Shown here: positions 1 through 5,086 of the stretch, in pieces
How the letters are laid out: each line of letters opens with the position of its first letter
Position numbering within the stretch: position 1 is the stretch's first letter
Assembly: GCA_946885545.1 (NCBI GenBank)
Contig: CAMPGP010000165.1
Location: 1-5,086 of the forward strand
DNA length: 5,086 nucleotides
Source of the DNA: an uncultured Altererythrobacter sp.
Lineage (GTDB): Bacteria; Pseudomonadota; Alphaproteobacteria; Sphingomonadales; Sphingomonadaceae
Reading direction: 5' to 3'
Made by a program: the position numbers and the translations under genes
The notes under the pieces: model-generated
Database searches by the model: none
Told to the model about the DNA's origin: nothing
Seen by the model: the letters and a program-made list of their open reading frames with translations, nothing else

Positions 1-190
1 CCTCGATCTGGTCGGCGATCAGGCGGAACAGCGTGGTCTTGCCCGCGCCGTTGCGGCCGATCAGTGCGAGCCGGTCGCGCGGGCCGATATGCAGGTCGAT
101 ACCGCCGCTCTGATCGGGTCCGCCGAACAGCCAGCGGCCGCCTTGCTGCAGGCCGAGGCCTTCCCAGGAGAGGATCGGAGGTTGCGCCAT
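1..190 (-). CDS. ABC-F family ATP-binding protein, N-terminal fragment (Uup-like)
   Basis: This is the first 63 codons of a gene that runs off the left edge. The N-terminus reads MAQPPILSWEGLGLQ and leads into a Walker A P-loop, GRNGAGKTT, at residues 45-53, preceded by HIGPRDRLALI. A soluble ABC ATPase that starts directly with a nucleotide-binding domain and has no membrane segment fits the ABC-F class. The wording around the P-loop resembles Uup-type proteins, which act on ribosomes or DNA and not in transport. Signature motif, Walker B and the second ABC domain lie outside the window, so the subfamily is inferred. The ATG at 190-188 is chosen because an in-frame TAA lies at 205-203. No good Shine-Dalgarno stands at normal distance; the only strong one, AGGAGG at 223-218, is 27 bases upstream and overlaps an inverted repeat. 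The gene follows the amidohydrolase on the same strand by 44 bases and may be cotranscribed. Confidence 0.9.
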   Translation of the reverse strand, partial: MAQPPILSWEGLGLQQGGRWLFGGPDQSGGIDLHIGPRDRLALIGRNGAGKTTLFRLIADQIE

Positions 191-221
191 GAGGCGCGCC
201 GGTTAGGCCACGGCGCGCCTC
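191..221 (-). repeat. Perfect 10-bp inverted repeat abutting the ABC-F start codon
   Basis: GAGGCGCGCC at 191-200 and GGCGCGCCTC at 212-221 are exact reverse complements separated by 11 bases. On the minus-strand transcript the stem would end at the base before the ABC-F ATG and would bury part of the AGGAGG at 223-218. There is no T-tract, and the ATG follows at once, so an intrinsic terminator for the amidohydrolase is unlikely, though a stalling or processing hairpin is possible. Each arm also contains the self-complementary octamer GGCGCGCC. The repeat is directly visible; a regulatory role is inferred. Confidence 0.6.
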
Positions 222-234
222 CTCGCAAGCCGCC

Positions 235-1809
235 TTACTGCGCCGCCTTCTGCCGCTCCACCATAGCCGCCACGCTTTCGAGCAGTGCAGGCGCGTCATA
301 GACGATGCCGTCCTTGATCGTCCAACGGACCCCGCCCACGGTCTCGAGCACGTTGGTCTGGCGGTTGAGCCGCTTGTGCCCTGTGCCGTAGAGGACCTTG
401 AGATTGTCGAGCGGGTTCTCGGGCACGATCACCAGATCGGCCAGCTTGCCCACCGCGATCCGGCCCATCGGCGGCTCCACGCCCTTGGGCTCGTAGATTT
501 CGCGCGCGCCGTTGATCGTCGCCGCCTGGATCACCTCGAGCGGGCTGAGCCCCGCCTCGCGCAGCATTTCGAGCTCGCCAATATAGGCGAAGCCCCAGGT
601 CTGGTAGATATAGCCCGGATCGGACCCCGCAGTGACGCGGCCACCCTTGTTCTTGAACTCGTTGGTCATTCGCATCCACGGAGCGTAGAACCGTCGCCAG
701 GCGACTTCGTCCTCGGTCGACCAGTCGTGATAGTAGCTGCCGTGGTTGGTCAGGCTCGGCTCGTAGAAGTTCATCAGCGAGGGCAGGGTGTACTTTTCGT
801 GCCACTCGAGCGTGCGCGCGCGCATCACGTCGCGGCTCGCGGCATAGATGTTGAATGTCGGGCTCAGCGTGACCTCGCTGTCTACCAGGAAATCGACGTA
901 ATCGTCCCACTCCTCACTGCCGGGCTCGACGATCTGGTCGGCCAGCCGCGCGACCCAGCTGAAGCGATCCTGCTCGTTGAGATAGTTGTAGCCCGCCGGA
1001 TATTCGGCGACCGTGCCGTCCTCCAGCAGGCTCTCGAAATGGCCGTAGAAGTGCGTCACGTCGTCGAGGCCGAGTTCGACGGCCTTGCGCGCATTGACCT
1101 GGGCCACGCCCGTCTGCGCGAGGTGCGCGACCGTGCCGAGGCCCTGCGCCTCCGCCTCGTCGAGCGCGGCCTCGAGAACGGCGGGGGTCTGCGAGTTGAA
1201 GAACTTAACCCCTTGGTATCCGGCGGCCTTGATCCAGCGCACCCAGGCGCGCGCCGTTTCCGGTGTGTCCGGATCGCCGCCGTCCCATTTGTCTCCGAAC
1301 GCTGCATAAGGGATCAGGCGAGGCGCGGTGATCGTGTTGGCATCGCTGCGCGCGGCATCGCTGATGTCGGGCTGGTCGGGCCCGAAATAGAACGACACAC
1401 CTCGCACAGTCGTCACCCCGTGCGCCAGCCACAGCTTGTAGCCGTAGCTCGGCTGCGGCGCCTTGCCCGGATCGCCGTTATGCCCGTGCACGTCGACGAA
1501 TCCGGGCATCACGAACATCCCTTGCGCGTCGATCGTCCGATCCGCGCCCGCGATTTCGTCGGCGGGCGCGCCACCGAGATGAACCCCGGCGATGCGATCG
1601 CCCTCAACCACGATGTCGACCGGGCCCATCGGCGGGGCGCCGGTGCCGTCGATCATCGTGGCGCCGCGGATCACCAGCGTGGGGAAGGGGCCTTCGCCTT
1701 CGCCCGCGGCGCGGTCGGGCACGGGTTCCATGCCGGGCTGTGCGGCGAGCGCGGTGCTGCAAGTCAGGGCGCACGCGGCGAGCAGCGCGCGAATGGTAAA
1801 GGTAGGCAA
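235..1809 (-). CDS. Exported metal-dependent amidohydrolase
   Basis: This is a 524-residue protein of the amidohydrolase superfamily (imidazolonepropionase/prolidase-like branch), whose members hydrolyse amide or related bonds in a TIM barrel with one or two metals. Counting from the TTG start, the metal motif HGH is at residues 108-110 (VDVHGHN), a candidate carbamylated lysine is K202 (GVKFF), further ligands are H229 (VAHLAQ) and H253 (THFYGH), and the catalytic aspartate is D397 (TAGSDPG). The C-terminal GKLADLVIV segment (454-462) belongs to the small beta-sandwich domain typical of the family. All expected residues are present, so it should be active. The N-terminus has one arginine, a hydrophobic stretch and a likely signal peptidase I site after STALA, suggesting a periplasmic enzyme; an LAAC lipobox reading is less likely. 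The TTG at 1809-1807 is preferred because GGAGGGGA lies just upstream; an ATG at 1866 would add 19 polar, arginine-rich residues before the signal peptide. The substrate cannot be told from sequence; peptides or acylated amino acids are possible. Confidence 0.9.
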   Translation of the reverse strand: MPTFTIRALLAACALTCSTALAAQPGMEPVPDRAAGEGEGPFPTLVIRGATMIDGTGAPPMGPVDIVVEGDRIAGVHLGGAPADEIAGADRTIDAQGMFVMPGFVDVHGHNGDPGKAPQPSYGYKLWLAHGVTTVRGVSFYFGPDQPDISDAARSDANTITAPRLIPYAAFGDKWDGGDPDTPETARAWVRWIKAAGYQGVKFFNSQTPAVLEAALDEAEAQGLGTVAHLAQTGVAQVNARKAVELGLDDVTHFYGHFESLLEDGTVAEYPAGYNYLNEQDRFSWVARLADQIVEPGSEEWDDYVDFLVDSEVTLSPTFNIYAASRDVMRARTLEWHEKYTLPSLMNFYEPSLTNHGSYYHDWSTEDEVAWRRFYAPWMRMTNEFKNKGGRVTAGSDPGYIYQTWGFAYIGELEMLREAGLSPLEVIQAATINGAREIYEPKGVEPPMGRIAVGKLADLVIVPENPLDNLKVLYGTGHKRLNRQTNVLETVGGVRWTIKDGIVYDAPALLESVAAMVERQKAAQ

Positions 1810-1812
1810 GGG

Positions 1813-1820
1813 TCCCCTCC
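1813..1820 (-). promoter_or_regulatory. Shine-Dalgarno sequence that sets the TTG start of the amidohydrolase
   Basis: On the minus strand GGAGGGGA is followed by CCC and then TTG. The GGAGG core is six bases from the TTG, which is good spacing. It supports the TTG over the upstream in-frame ATG at 1866-1864, and the shorter protein begins with a normal signal peptide. Confidence 0.7.
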
Positions 1821-1837
1821 GTCTTTGATCTGCGGAC

Positions 1838-1866
1838 GCTATCGCCGCGATCCGTCGCAGGAACAA
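1838..1866 (-). promoter_or_regulatory. Possible promoter of the amidohydrolase gene
   Basis: On the minus strand TTGTTC (1866-1861) and GATAGC (1843-1838) are 17 bases apart, a sigma70-like arrangement with a fair -35 and a poor -10. It would start transcription about 20 bases before the TTG. It lies in the 121-bp divergent intergenic region, where a promoter for each direction is expected; no convincing one for the SIMPL gene was found. Confidence 0.22.
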
Positions 1867-1917
1867 CCCGGTTCAGCCACGCGTAACCGCGCTGTCCGCA
1901 TTTCACGCCGTTCACAC

Positions 1918-1923
1918 AAGGAG
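1918..1923 (+). promoter_or_regulatory. Shine-Dalgarno sequence of the SIMPL gene
   Basis: AAGGAG lies seven bases before the ATG at 1931, ideal spacing, and fixes that start. Confidence 0.75.
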
Positions 1924-1930
1924 TGCCTCC

Positions 1931-2650
1931 ATGATCCGTTACGCCCTTCCGATGCTCGCCGCCGCAGCCGTCGCGATTCCCGCCCAAGCCGCCGAGGTCC
2001 AGATCCAGGCGCAGGGGCCGGTGGTCGAGCTGTCCGTCGCCGAGACCGTCAAGGCCAAGCCCGACATCGTGGACGTCAGCGCCGGCGTTACCACCGAAGC
2101 GCCGACCGCGGTCGAAGCGATGCGGCTCAATGCCGAGCGAATGGATTCGGTCATCGCGCGGATCAAGGCGCTCGGTATCGATGAGGACGACATCCAGACC
2201 GTGGGCATCAACCTCGGCGCGCAATACGATTACGATCAGGCGCGCCAGCGGCAGGTGTTTCGCGGTTACCAAGCGTCCAACCGCGTTAGCGTGACACTGC
2301 GCGAGGTCTCGCGCGCCGGCGCAGTTCTCGATGCGCTCGTCGCGGCAGGCGCGACCGACATCGGCGGTCCGACCTTCTCGCTCGACGACGATACGACCGC
2401 ACGCAATCAGGCGCGCAAGGCCGCCTTCGACAAGGCGCGCGCTCAGGCGACCGAGTATGCCCGCTGGTCGGGCTATTCGGACGTGCGCCTGCTGGAAGTG
2501 AACGAGACCGTCGTTCCCGGACGGCCGATCCCTTATGCGGAATCGGGCGCGCGGATGCAGATGGCAGACGCCAAGGCTCCGACCCCGATCGAACCCGGCC
2601 TGGTCGGCACCACCGTCAACCTGACAGTCAAGTTCGAGATGACGCGCTAG
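1931..2650 (+). CDS. Periplasmic SIMPL-domain (DUF541, YggE-like) protein
   Basis: This 239-residue protein has a short Sec signal peptide with a likely cleavage site after IPAQA (residue 20). The rest, about 30-237, is a SIMPL domain. Typical features are the early VELSVAETVKAKPDI strand, an NAERMDSVIARIKALGI helix (67-83), the central RGYQASNRVSVTLR segment (111-124), a repeat of a helix rich in A, R and K (157-177), and the closing LTVKFEMTR strand. Length and layout match the family. SIMPL proteins are periplasmic or surface-exposed, form oligomers in studied cases, and E. coli YggE is linked to oxidative-stress tolerance; the biochemical activity is not established. The gene is divergent from the amidohydrolase and stands alone before a strong hairpin, so it is probably a single-gene unit. 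Family assignment is strong; a stress role here is inferred. Confidence 0.92.
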   Translation: MIRYALPMLAAAAVAIPAQAAEVQIQAQGPVVELSVAETVKAKPDIVDVSAGVTTEAPTAVEAMRLNAERMDSVIARIKALGIDEDDIQTVGINLGAQYDYDQARQRQVFRGYQASNRVSVTLREVSRAGAVLDALVAAGATDIGGPTFSLDDDTTARNQARKAAFDKARAQATEYARWSGYSDVRLLEVNETVVPGRPIPYAESGARMQMADAKAPTPIEPGLVGTTVNLTVKFEMTR

Positions 2651-2660
2651 CTGAACGCAC

Positions 2661-2700
2661 GGCGGCGGGCATATTCAGAACTTGTTCAATGCCCGCCGCC
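2661..2700 (+). terminator. 12-bp GC hairpin after the SIMPL gene
   Basis: GGCGGCGGGCAT at 2661-2672 pairs perfectly with ATGCCCGCCGCC at 2689-2700 around a 16-base loop. It begins ten bases after the SIMPL stop, where a terminator is expected. It lacks a following T-tract (TAGGCAGG comes next), so it may act only partly as an intrinsic terminator or protect the 3' end. The loop contains the near-palindrome GAACTTGTTC. The PepSY start is only 16 bases past the hairpin, leaving little room for a separate promoter downstream of it. Confidence 0.6.
2678..2687. promoter_or_regulatory. Near-palindrome GAACTTGTTC upstream of the PepSY gene
   Basis: The half-sites GAAC and GTTC flank TT. It differs in one base from GAACATGTTC at 3024-3033, on the other side of the PepSY gene. 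It ends 29 bases before the PepSY ATG. It could be a transcription-factor site, but the only support is the repetition and position. Confidence 0.35.
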
Positions 2701-2716
2701 TAGGCAGGGTGGCATT

Positions 2717-3022
2717 ATGCGAAAGCTCATTGCCTCCTGCCTCGCCGCCTCCCTCGCGCTATCCGGGGTCGTCGCGCTTCCGGCCCAGGCCCAGTCGCGC
2801 AGCGACCAGGGCGAGGCCCGCAAGGAGATGCGGGCGGGCAATACGATGCAACTGCGTGAAATCGAGCGGCGCGTCATCCCGACGATGAAGGGTGCCGAAT
2901 ACCTCGGGCCGGCCTACGATTCGACCGCGATGGCCTATCGCCTGAAATTCATCAGGGACGGGCGGGTGATGTTCGTCGATGTCGACGCCCGCACCGGAAA
3001 GGTTCTGCGCCGGAGCCGCTGA
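2717..3022 (+). CDS. Small exported PepSY-like protein
   Basis: This 101-residue protein starts with a clear Sec signal peptide (MRKLIASCLAASLALSGVV) and a likely cut after PAQA (residue 25). The mature part of about 76 residues has an arginine-rich amphipathic helix (35-52) and a C-terminal PepSY-type half, with AYRLKFIRDGRVMFVDVDAR at 73-92 followed by TGKVLRRS. PepSY domains are small periplasmic or extracellular modules, some of which inhibit proteases or modulate sensors. AGGG at 2706-2709 sits seven bases before the ATG. The gene lies 99 bases before a PhoP-like regulator and its kinase on the same strand. The analogy with S. meliloti FeuN, a small periplasmic inhibitor of the FeuPQ system, suggests that it modulates the downstream kinase; that role is inferred, and homology to FeuN itself was not tested. 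Confidence 0.85.
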   Translation: MRKLIASCLAASLALSGVVALPAQAQSRSDQGEARKEMRAGNTMQLREIERRVIPTMKGAEYLGPAYDSTAMAYRLKFIRDGRVMFVDVDARTGKVLRRSR

Positions 3023-3034
3023 CGAACATGTTCG
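3023..3034. promoter_or_regulatory. Perfect 12-bp palindrome CGAACATGTTCG
   Basis: The palindrome starts at the base after the PepSY stop codon and lies 87 bases before the response-regulator ATG. Its core repeats the motif at 2678-2687 with one change. With arms of five or six bases it is too short for a useful RNA hairpin, so a DNA site for a dimeric regulator is more plausible. It resembles GAAC/GTTC LexA boxes of Gram-positive bacteria, but the spacing differs (two bases, not four). Confidence 0.4.
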
Positions 3035-3058
3035 GGTTGGGGGAAACCGGCAGGCTTG

Positions 3059-3087
3059 TTGACGCGTTCCACCCGAAAGCCCACTTA
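3059..3087 (+). promoter_or_regulatory. Possible promoter of the response-regulator gene
   Basis: TTGACG at 3059-3064 matches five of six bases of the -35 consensus. A -10 at 17-base spacing would be CACTTA, which is poor. The 99-bp gap between the PepSY and regulator genes is long for a compact operon, which leaves room for an internal promoter. Confidence 0.2.
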
Positions 3088-3121
3088 GCGACAGCCTGAT
3101 CCCGGGGGAACGAACCGAACA

Positions 3122-3799
3122 ATGCGCATCCTGATTGTCGAGGACGAGCCGACACTCGGCCAACAGCTCAAATCCACCCTCGAGCAGAACGGCTATGCCG
3201 TGGACCTCTCGACCGATGGCGAGGACGGGCACTTTCTCGGTACCACCGAAGAATACGACGCGGTGATCCTCGACCTCGGGCTGCCCGAGATCGACGGGCT
3301 GACCGTGCTCGGCATGTGGCGGCGCGAGGGGCGCGGCTTTCCCGTGCTCGTGCTGACCGCGCGCGATTCTTGGTCCGACAAGGTGGCCGGGCTCGATGCG
3401 GGTGCTGACGACTACCTCGCCAAGCCTTTCCAGACCGAAGAGCTGATCGCGCGCCTCCGCGCGCTGATCCGTCGCGCCAGTGGCAACACCTCGTCCGAAC
3501 TCACTGCCGGCACCGTGCGCCTCGACACGCGTTCGGGCCGCGTCACGCTGGGCGGAGAGCCGGTCAAGCTGACCGCACAGGAATACAAGCTGCTGAGCTA
3601 CCTCATGCACCACAAGGGCAAGGTGGTCAGCCGCACCGAACTGATCGAACACATCTACGATCAGGATTTCGACCGCGATTCGAATACGATCGAGGTCTTC
3701 GTCACGCGCATCCGCAAGAAGCTGGGCGCGGAAGTCATCACGACCATACGTGGCCTCGGTTACAGTCTCGACGACCCCGCAGACGCCCCCCGCGCCTGA
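3122..3799 (+). CDS. OmpR-family response regulator, PhoP/FeuP-like
   Basis: This 225-residue two-domain regulator has a receiver domain at about 1-115 with the acidic pair E7/D8, phosphoacceptor D51 (VILDLGLPEIDGL), T79 (LVLTARDSW) and K101 (YLAKPF). A winged-helix DNA-binding domain follows at about 127-217, with KLTAQEYKLLSYL, GKVVSRTELIEHIY and the end motif EVITTIRGLGYSL. The DLGLP, LTAR-SW-DKV, AGADDY and EVITT-RG-GY wording is close to enterobacterial PhoP, and to FeuP-type regulators of alphaproteobacteria. All residues needed for phosphorylation are present. The start is the canonical MRILIVEDE; the best Shine-Dalgarno, GGGGGA at 3104-3109, is weak and rather far (12 bases). The kinase gene follows at once, so the two form a pair. 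Target genes cannot be inferred here; related systems sense envelope conditions, divalent cations or osmolarity. Confidence 0.95.
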   Translation: MRILIVEDEPTLGQQLKSTLEQNGYAVDLSTDGEDGHFLGTTEEYDAVILDLGLPEIDGLTVLGMWRREGRGFPVLVLTARDSWSDKVAGLDAGADDYLAKPFQTEELIARLRALIRRASGNTSSELTAGTVRLDTRSGRVTLGGEPVKLTAQEYKLLSYLMHHKGKVVSRTELIEHIYDQDFDRDSNTIEVFVTRIRKKLGAEVITTIRGLGYSLDDPADAPRA

Positions 3800-3860
3800 C
3801 GGCGGCGACGCGGCGTCCACCCCGGGTGGCGCCGGCGAGGGCGCGACGCATGGTACGGTC

Positions 3861-5086
3861 GTGCCCGGCGACGATAGCCTGACTCCGCACACCGGCAGTC
3901 TCGCGCGCCGGATGCTTCTCATCGCCGCGGGCTGGATCGTCGTGCTCCTGCTCGGCGGGGGCCTTGCGCTCGAACGGACGCTGACCGGACAGGTCGAGCG
4001 CAATTTCGACGAGCAGCTCGGCTATCTGCTCAACACGATGATCGCGATTTCCGAAGTCGATCCCAACGGCGAGGTCTACTTCATCCGCCCGATCGGAGAA
4101 CCGCGCTTCCTCGAGCCCAACTCGGGAATGTACTGGCAAATCACCGCCGACGGCCGCGAAGGCTTCGAATCCTACTCGCTCGAGCCTTCGCAGTCGTTGT
4201 GGGATCGGACGCTTACGCCTCAGAGCGATCACGTCGACCACGAGCCGCACTTCTACGACAACACCCAGTTTCCCGACGAACCGCTCCGCGTGGTCGAGCG
4301 CACGGTGATTCTTCCCTACAGCGAGACCCGCTGGACTTTCACCGTCGCCGCCGCGCGCGAGCAGCTCGACGGGCAGATCGCGCAAATCCGTTCGATCATC
4401 ATCTGGAGCTTCGTCGTACTGGGGCTCGGCCTGTTCGCGATGGCGGGGCTGCAGAGCTACTATGGCCTGATGCCCTTGCGCCGGATCCGCGCGGCGATCC
4501 AGCGCATCCGGACGACCGGCACGAACCGGGTCACCGATCCGCTCCCGCTCGAGGTCCAGCCGCTGGTGGAGGAGCTCAACATGCTGCTCGCCCATTCGGA
4601 GCGCCAGGCCGAGGAGGCGCGGACCCACGCGGGCAACCTCGCCCATGCGCTCAAGACCCCGCTCACCGTAGTCAACAACGCCGCTACGGCGCACGCGCCC
4701 GATCTCGCCGACACGGTTATCCGCGAGGCGCGCACCATGCGCCGCCATGTCGACCACCACCTCGCGCGCGCGCGCGCCGTCGGGCGCCGCTCGGTCGGCC
4801 ATGCGCGGACCCCGGTTTGCGACAGCGCCGAGGCCGTGCGCCGCGCGGTCGAACGGCTCTATCCCGAGGTTCGCTTCGATATCGACGGCAGCCGCGAGGC
4901 GCGCGTCGCGATCGAGCGGCAGGATCTCGACGAAATCCTCGGCAACCTGATCGAGAATGCCGCCAAGTACGGCGGCGGCAGCGTCTTCGTCACGATCGAT
5001 GCGGAGCCGGACCCCGAACGCTGCGTCATCTGGATCGAGGACGACGGCACCGGCATTCCCGAGGAAGAGCGCATCCGCATCTTCGA
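3861..5086 (+). CDS. PhoQ/FeuQ-like sensor histidine kinase, C-terminally cut by the window
   Basis: This is the membrane partner of the PhoP-like regulator. Counting from the GTG at 3861, TM1 is about 18-37 (MLLIAAGWIVVLLLGGG), the periplasmic sensor domain about 39-175 (including SGMYWQI), and TM2 about 179-198 (IIIWSFVVLGLGLFAMAGL). A HAMP-like linker follows, then the dimerisation helix with phosphoacceptor H262 in LAHALKTPL, the N box NLIEN at 362-366, and the G1 box DGTG at 395-398. The reading frame stays open to the window end at residue 408. LAHALKTPL, in place of the common HELRTPL, is typical of the PhoQ/FeuQ branch. The start is uncertain: GTG at 3861, ATG at 3912 (directly at TM1) and GTG at 3750 (50-base overlap with the regulator gene) are all in frame, and none has a clear Shine-Dalgarno. 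The longest version adds a Pro/Gly/Ala-rich cytoplasmic tail. Confidence 0.9.
   Translation, partial: MPGDDSLTPHTGSLARRMLLIAAGWIVVLLLGGGLALERTLTGQVERNFDEQLGYLLNTMIAISEVDPNGEVYFIRPIGEPRFLEPNSGMYWQITADGREGFESYSLEPSQSLWDRTLTPQSDHVDHEPHFYDNTQFPDEPLRVVERTVILPYSETRWTFTVAAAREQLDGQIAQIRSIIIWSFVVLGLGLFAMAGLQSYYGLMPLRRIRAAIQRIRTTGTNRVTDPLPLEVQPLVEELNMLLAHSERQAEEARTHAGNLAHALKTPLTVVNNAATAHAPDLADTVIREARTMRRHVDHHLARARAVGRRSVGHARTPVCDSAEAVRRAVERLYPEVRFDIDGSREARVAIERQDLDEILGNLIENAAKYGGGSVFVTIDAEPDPERCVIWIEDDGTGIPEEERIRIF

Noticed and set aside
376..2184. Long plus-strand open frame of 602 codons opposite the amidohydrolase
   Set aside because: The product is rich in Arg, His and Ala with no domain, and it crosses the divergent promoter region and the SIMPL start. 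Such open frames are expected opposite a high-GC gene; the minus-strand protein has clear family motifs.
1604..2272. Minus-strand open frame of 222 codons spanning the divergent intergenic region
   Set aside because: It overlaps two supported genes in other frames, and the product has no recognisable domain.
3023..3034. LexA/SOS box reading of CGAACATGTTCG
   Set aside because: The Gram-positive box has four bases between GAAC and GTTC, and alphaproteobacterial SOS boxes are spaced direct repeats; here the gap is two bases.
3850..3882. Short ORF (10 codons) between the regulator and kinase, with GAGGG upstream
   Set aside because: It is too short to support as a gene, and it is out of frame with the kinase. 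It is noted only as part of the start-site question.
2759..4003. Minus-strand open frame of 414 codons opposite the PepSY, regulator and kinase genes
   Set aside because: It spans three recognisable plus-strand genes and their gaps, and has low-complexity composition without motifs.
4763..4777. Alternating CG run of 15 bases, a possible Z-DNA tract
   Set aside because: It encodes an Ala-Arg repeat inside the kinase dimerisation region and is explained by high-GC codon use.
3738..4802. Minus-strand open frame of 354 codons opposite the kinase
   Set aside because: It is a shadow of the kinase frame, which shows the H box, N box and G1 box in order.

Overview
The window is high-GC DNA (about two-thirds G+C by eye) with tightly packed genes and a strong G/C bias at third codon positions. 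The gene set (a Uup-type ABC-F ATPase, an exported amidohydrolase, a SIMPL protein, and a PepSY protein next to a PhoP/PhoQ-like pair) suggests a chromosomal region of an alphaproteobacterium, possibly Sphingomonadales/Erythrobacteraceae. That placement is inferred from protein style and was not checked by a search. There is no sign of mobile DNA, CRISPR, tRNA or rRNA.

Left part, minus strand (1-1809). A predicted exported metal-dependent amidohydrolase (1809 to 235) is followed 44 bases later by the first 63 codons of an ABC-F ATPase that leaves the window at base 1. The amidohydrolase probably starts at a TTG behind a strong Shine-Dalgarno sequence, not at the ATG 57 bases further upstream. 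The gap before the ABC-F gene holds a perfect 10-bp inverted repeat that ends directly against its ATG.

Middle, plus strand (1931-3022). A 121-bp divergent intergenic region separates the amidohydrolase from a periplasmic SIMPL-domain protein. After its stop comes a 12-bp GC hairpin without a T-tract, then a small exported PepSY-like protein of 101 residues.

Right part, plus strand (3122-5086). An OmpR-family response regulator closely resembling PhoP is followed by its sensor histidine kinase of the PhoQ/FeuQ type, cut off by the window end within the ATP-binding domain. The small PepSY protein, the regulator and the kinase probably form one signalling module: the PepSY protein and the sensor domain both lie in the periplasm, which recalls FeuN/FeuPQ of Sinorhizobium meliloti. 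A near-identical palindromic 10-mer, GAAC(T/A)TGTTC, occurs once before and once after the PepSY gene and is the best candidate operator in the window.

Most of the window is ordinary core-type gene content. The points worth a second look are the PepSY/two-component module with its paired palindromes, the uncertain N-terminus of the kinase, and the hairpin at the ABC-F start. I see no clearly novel system.
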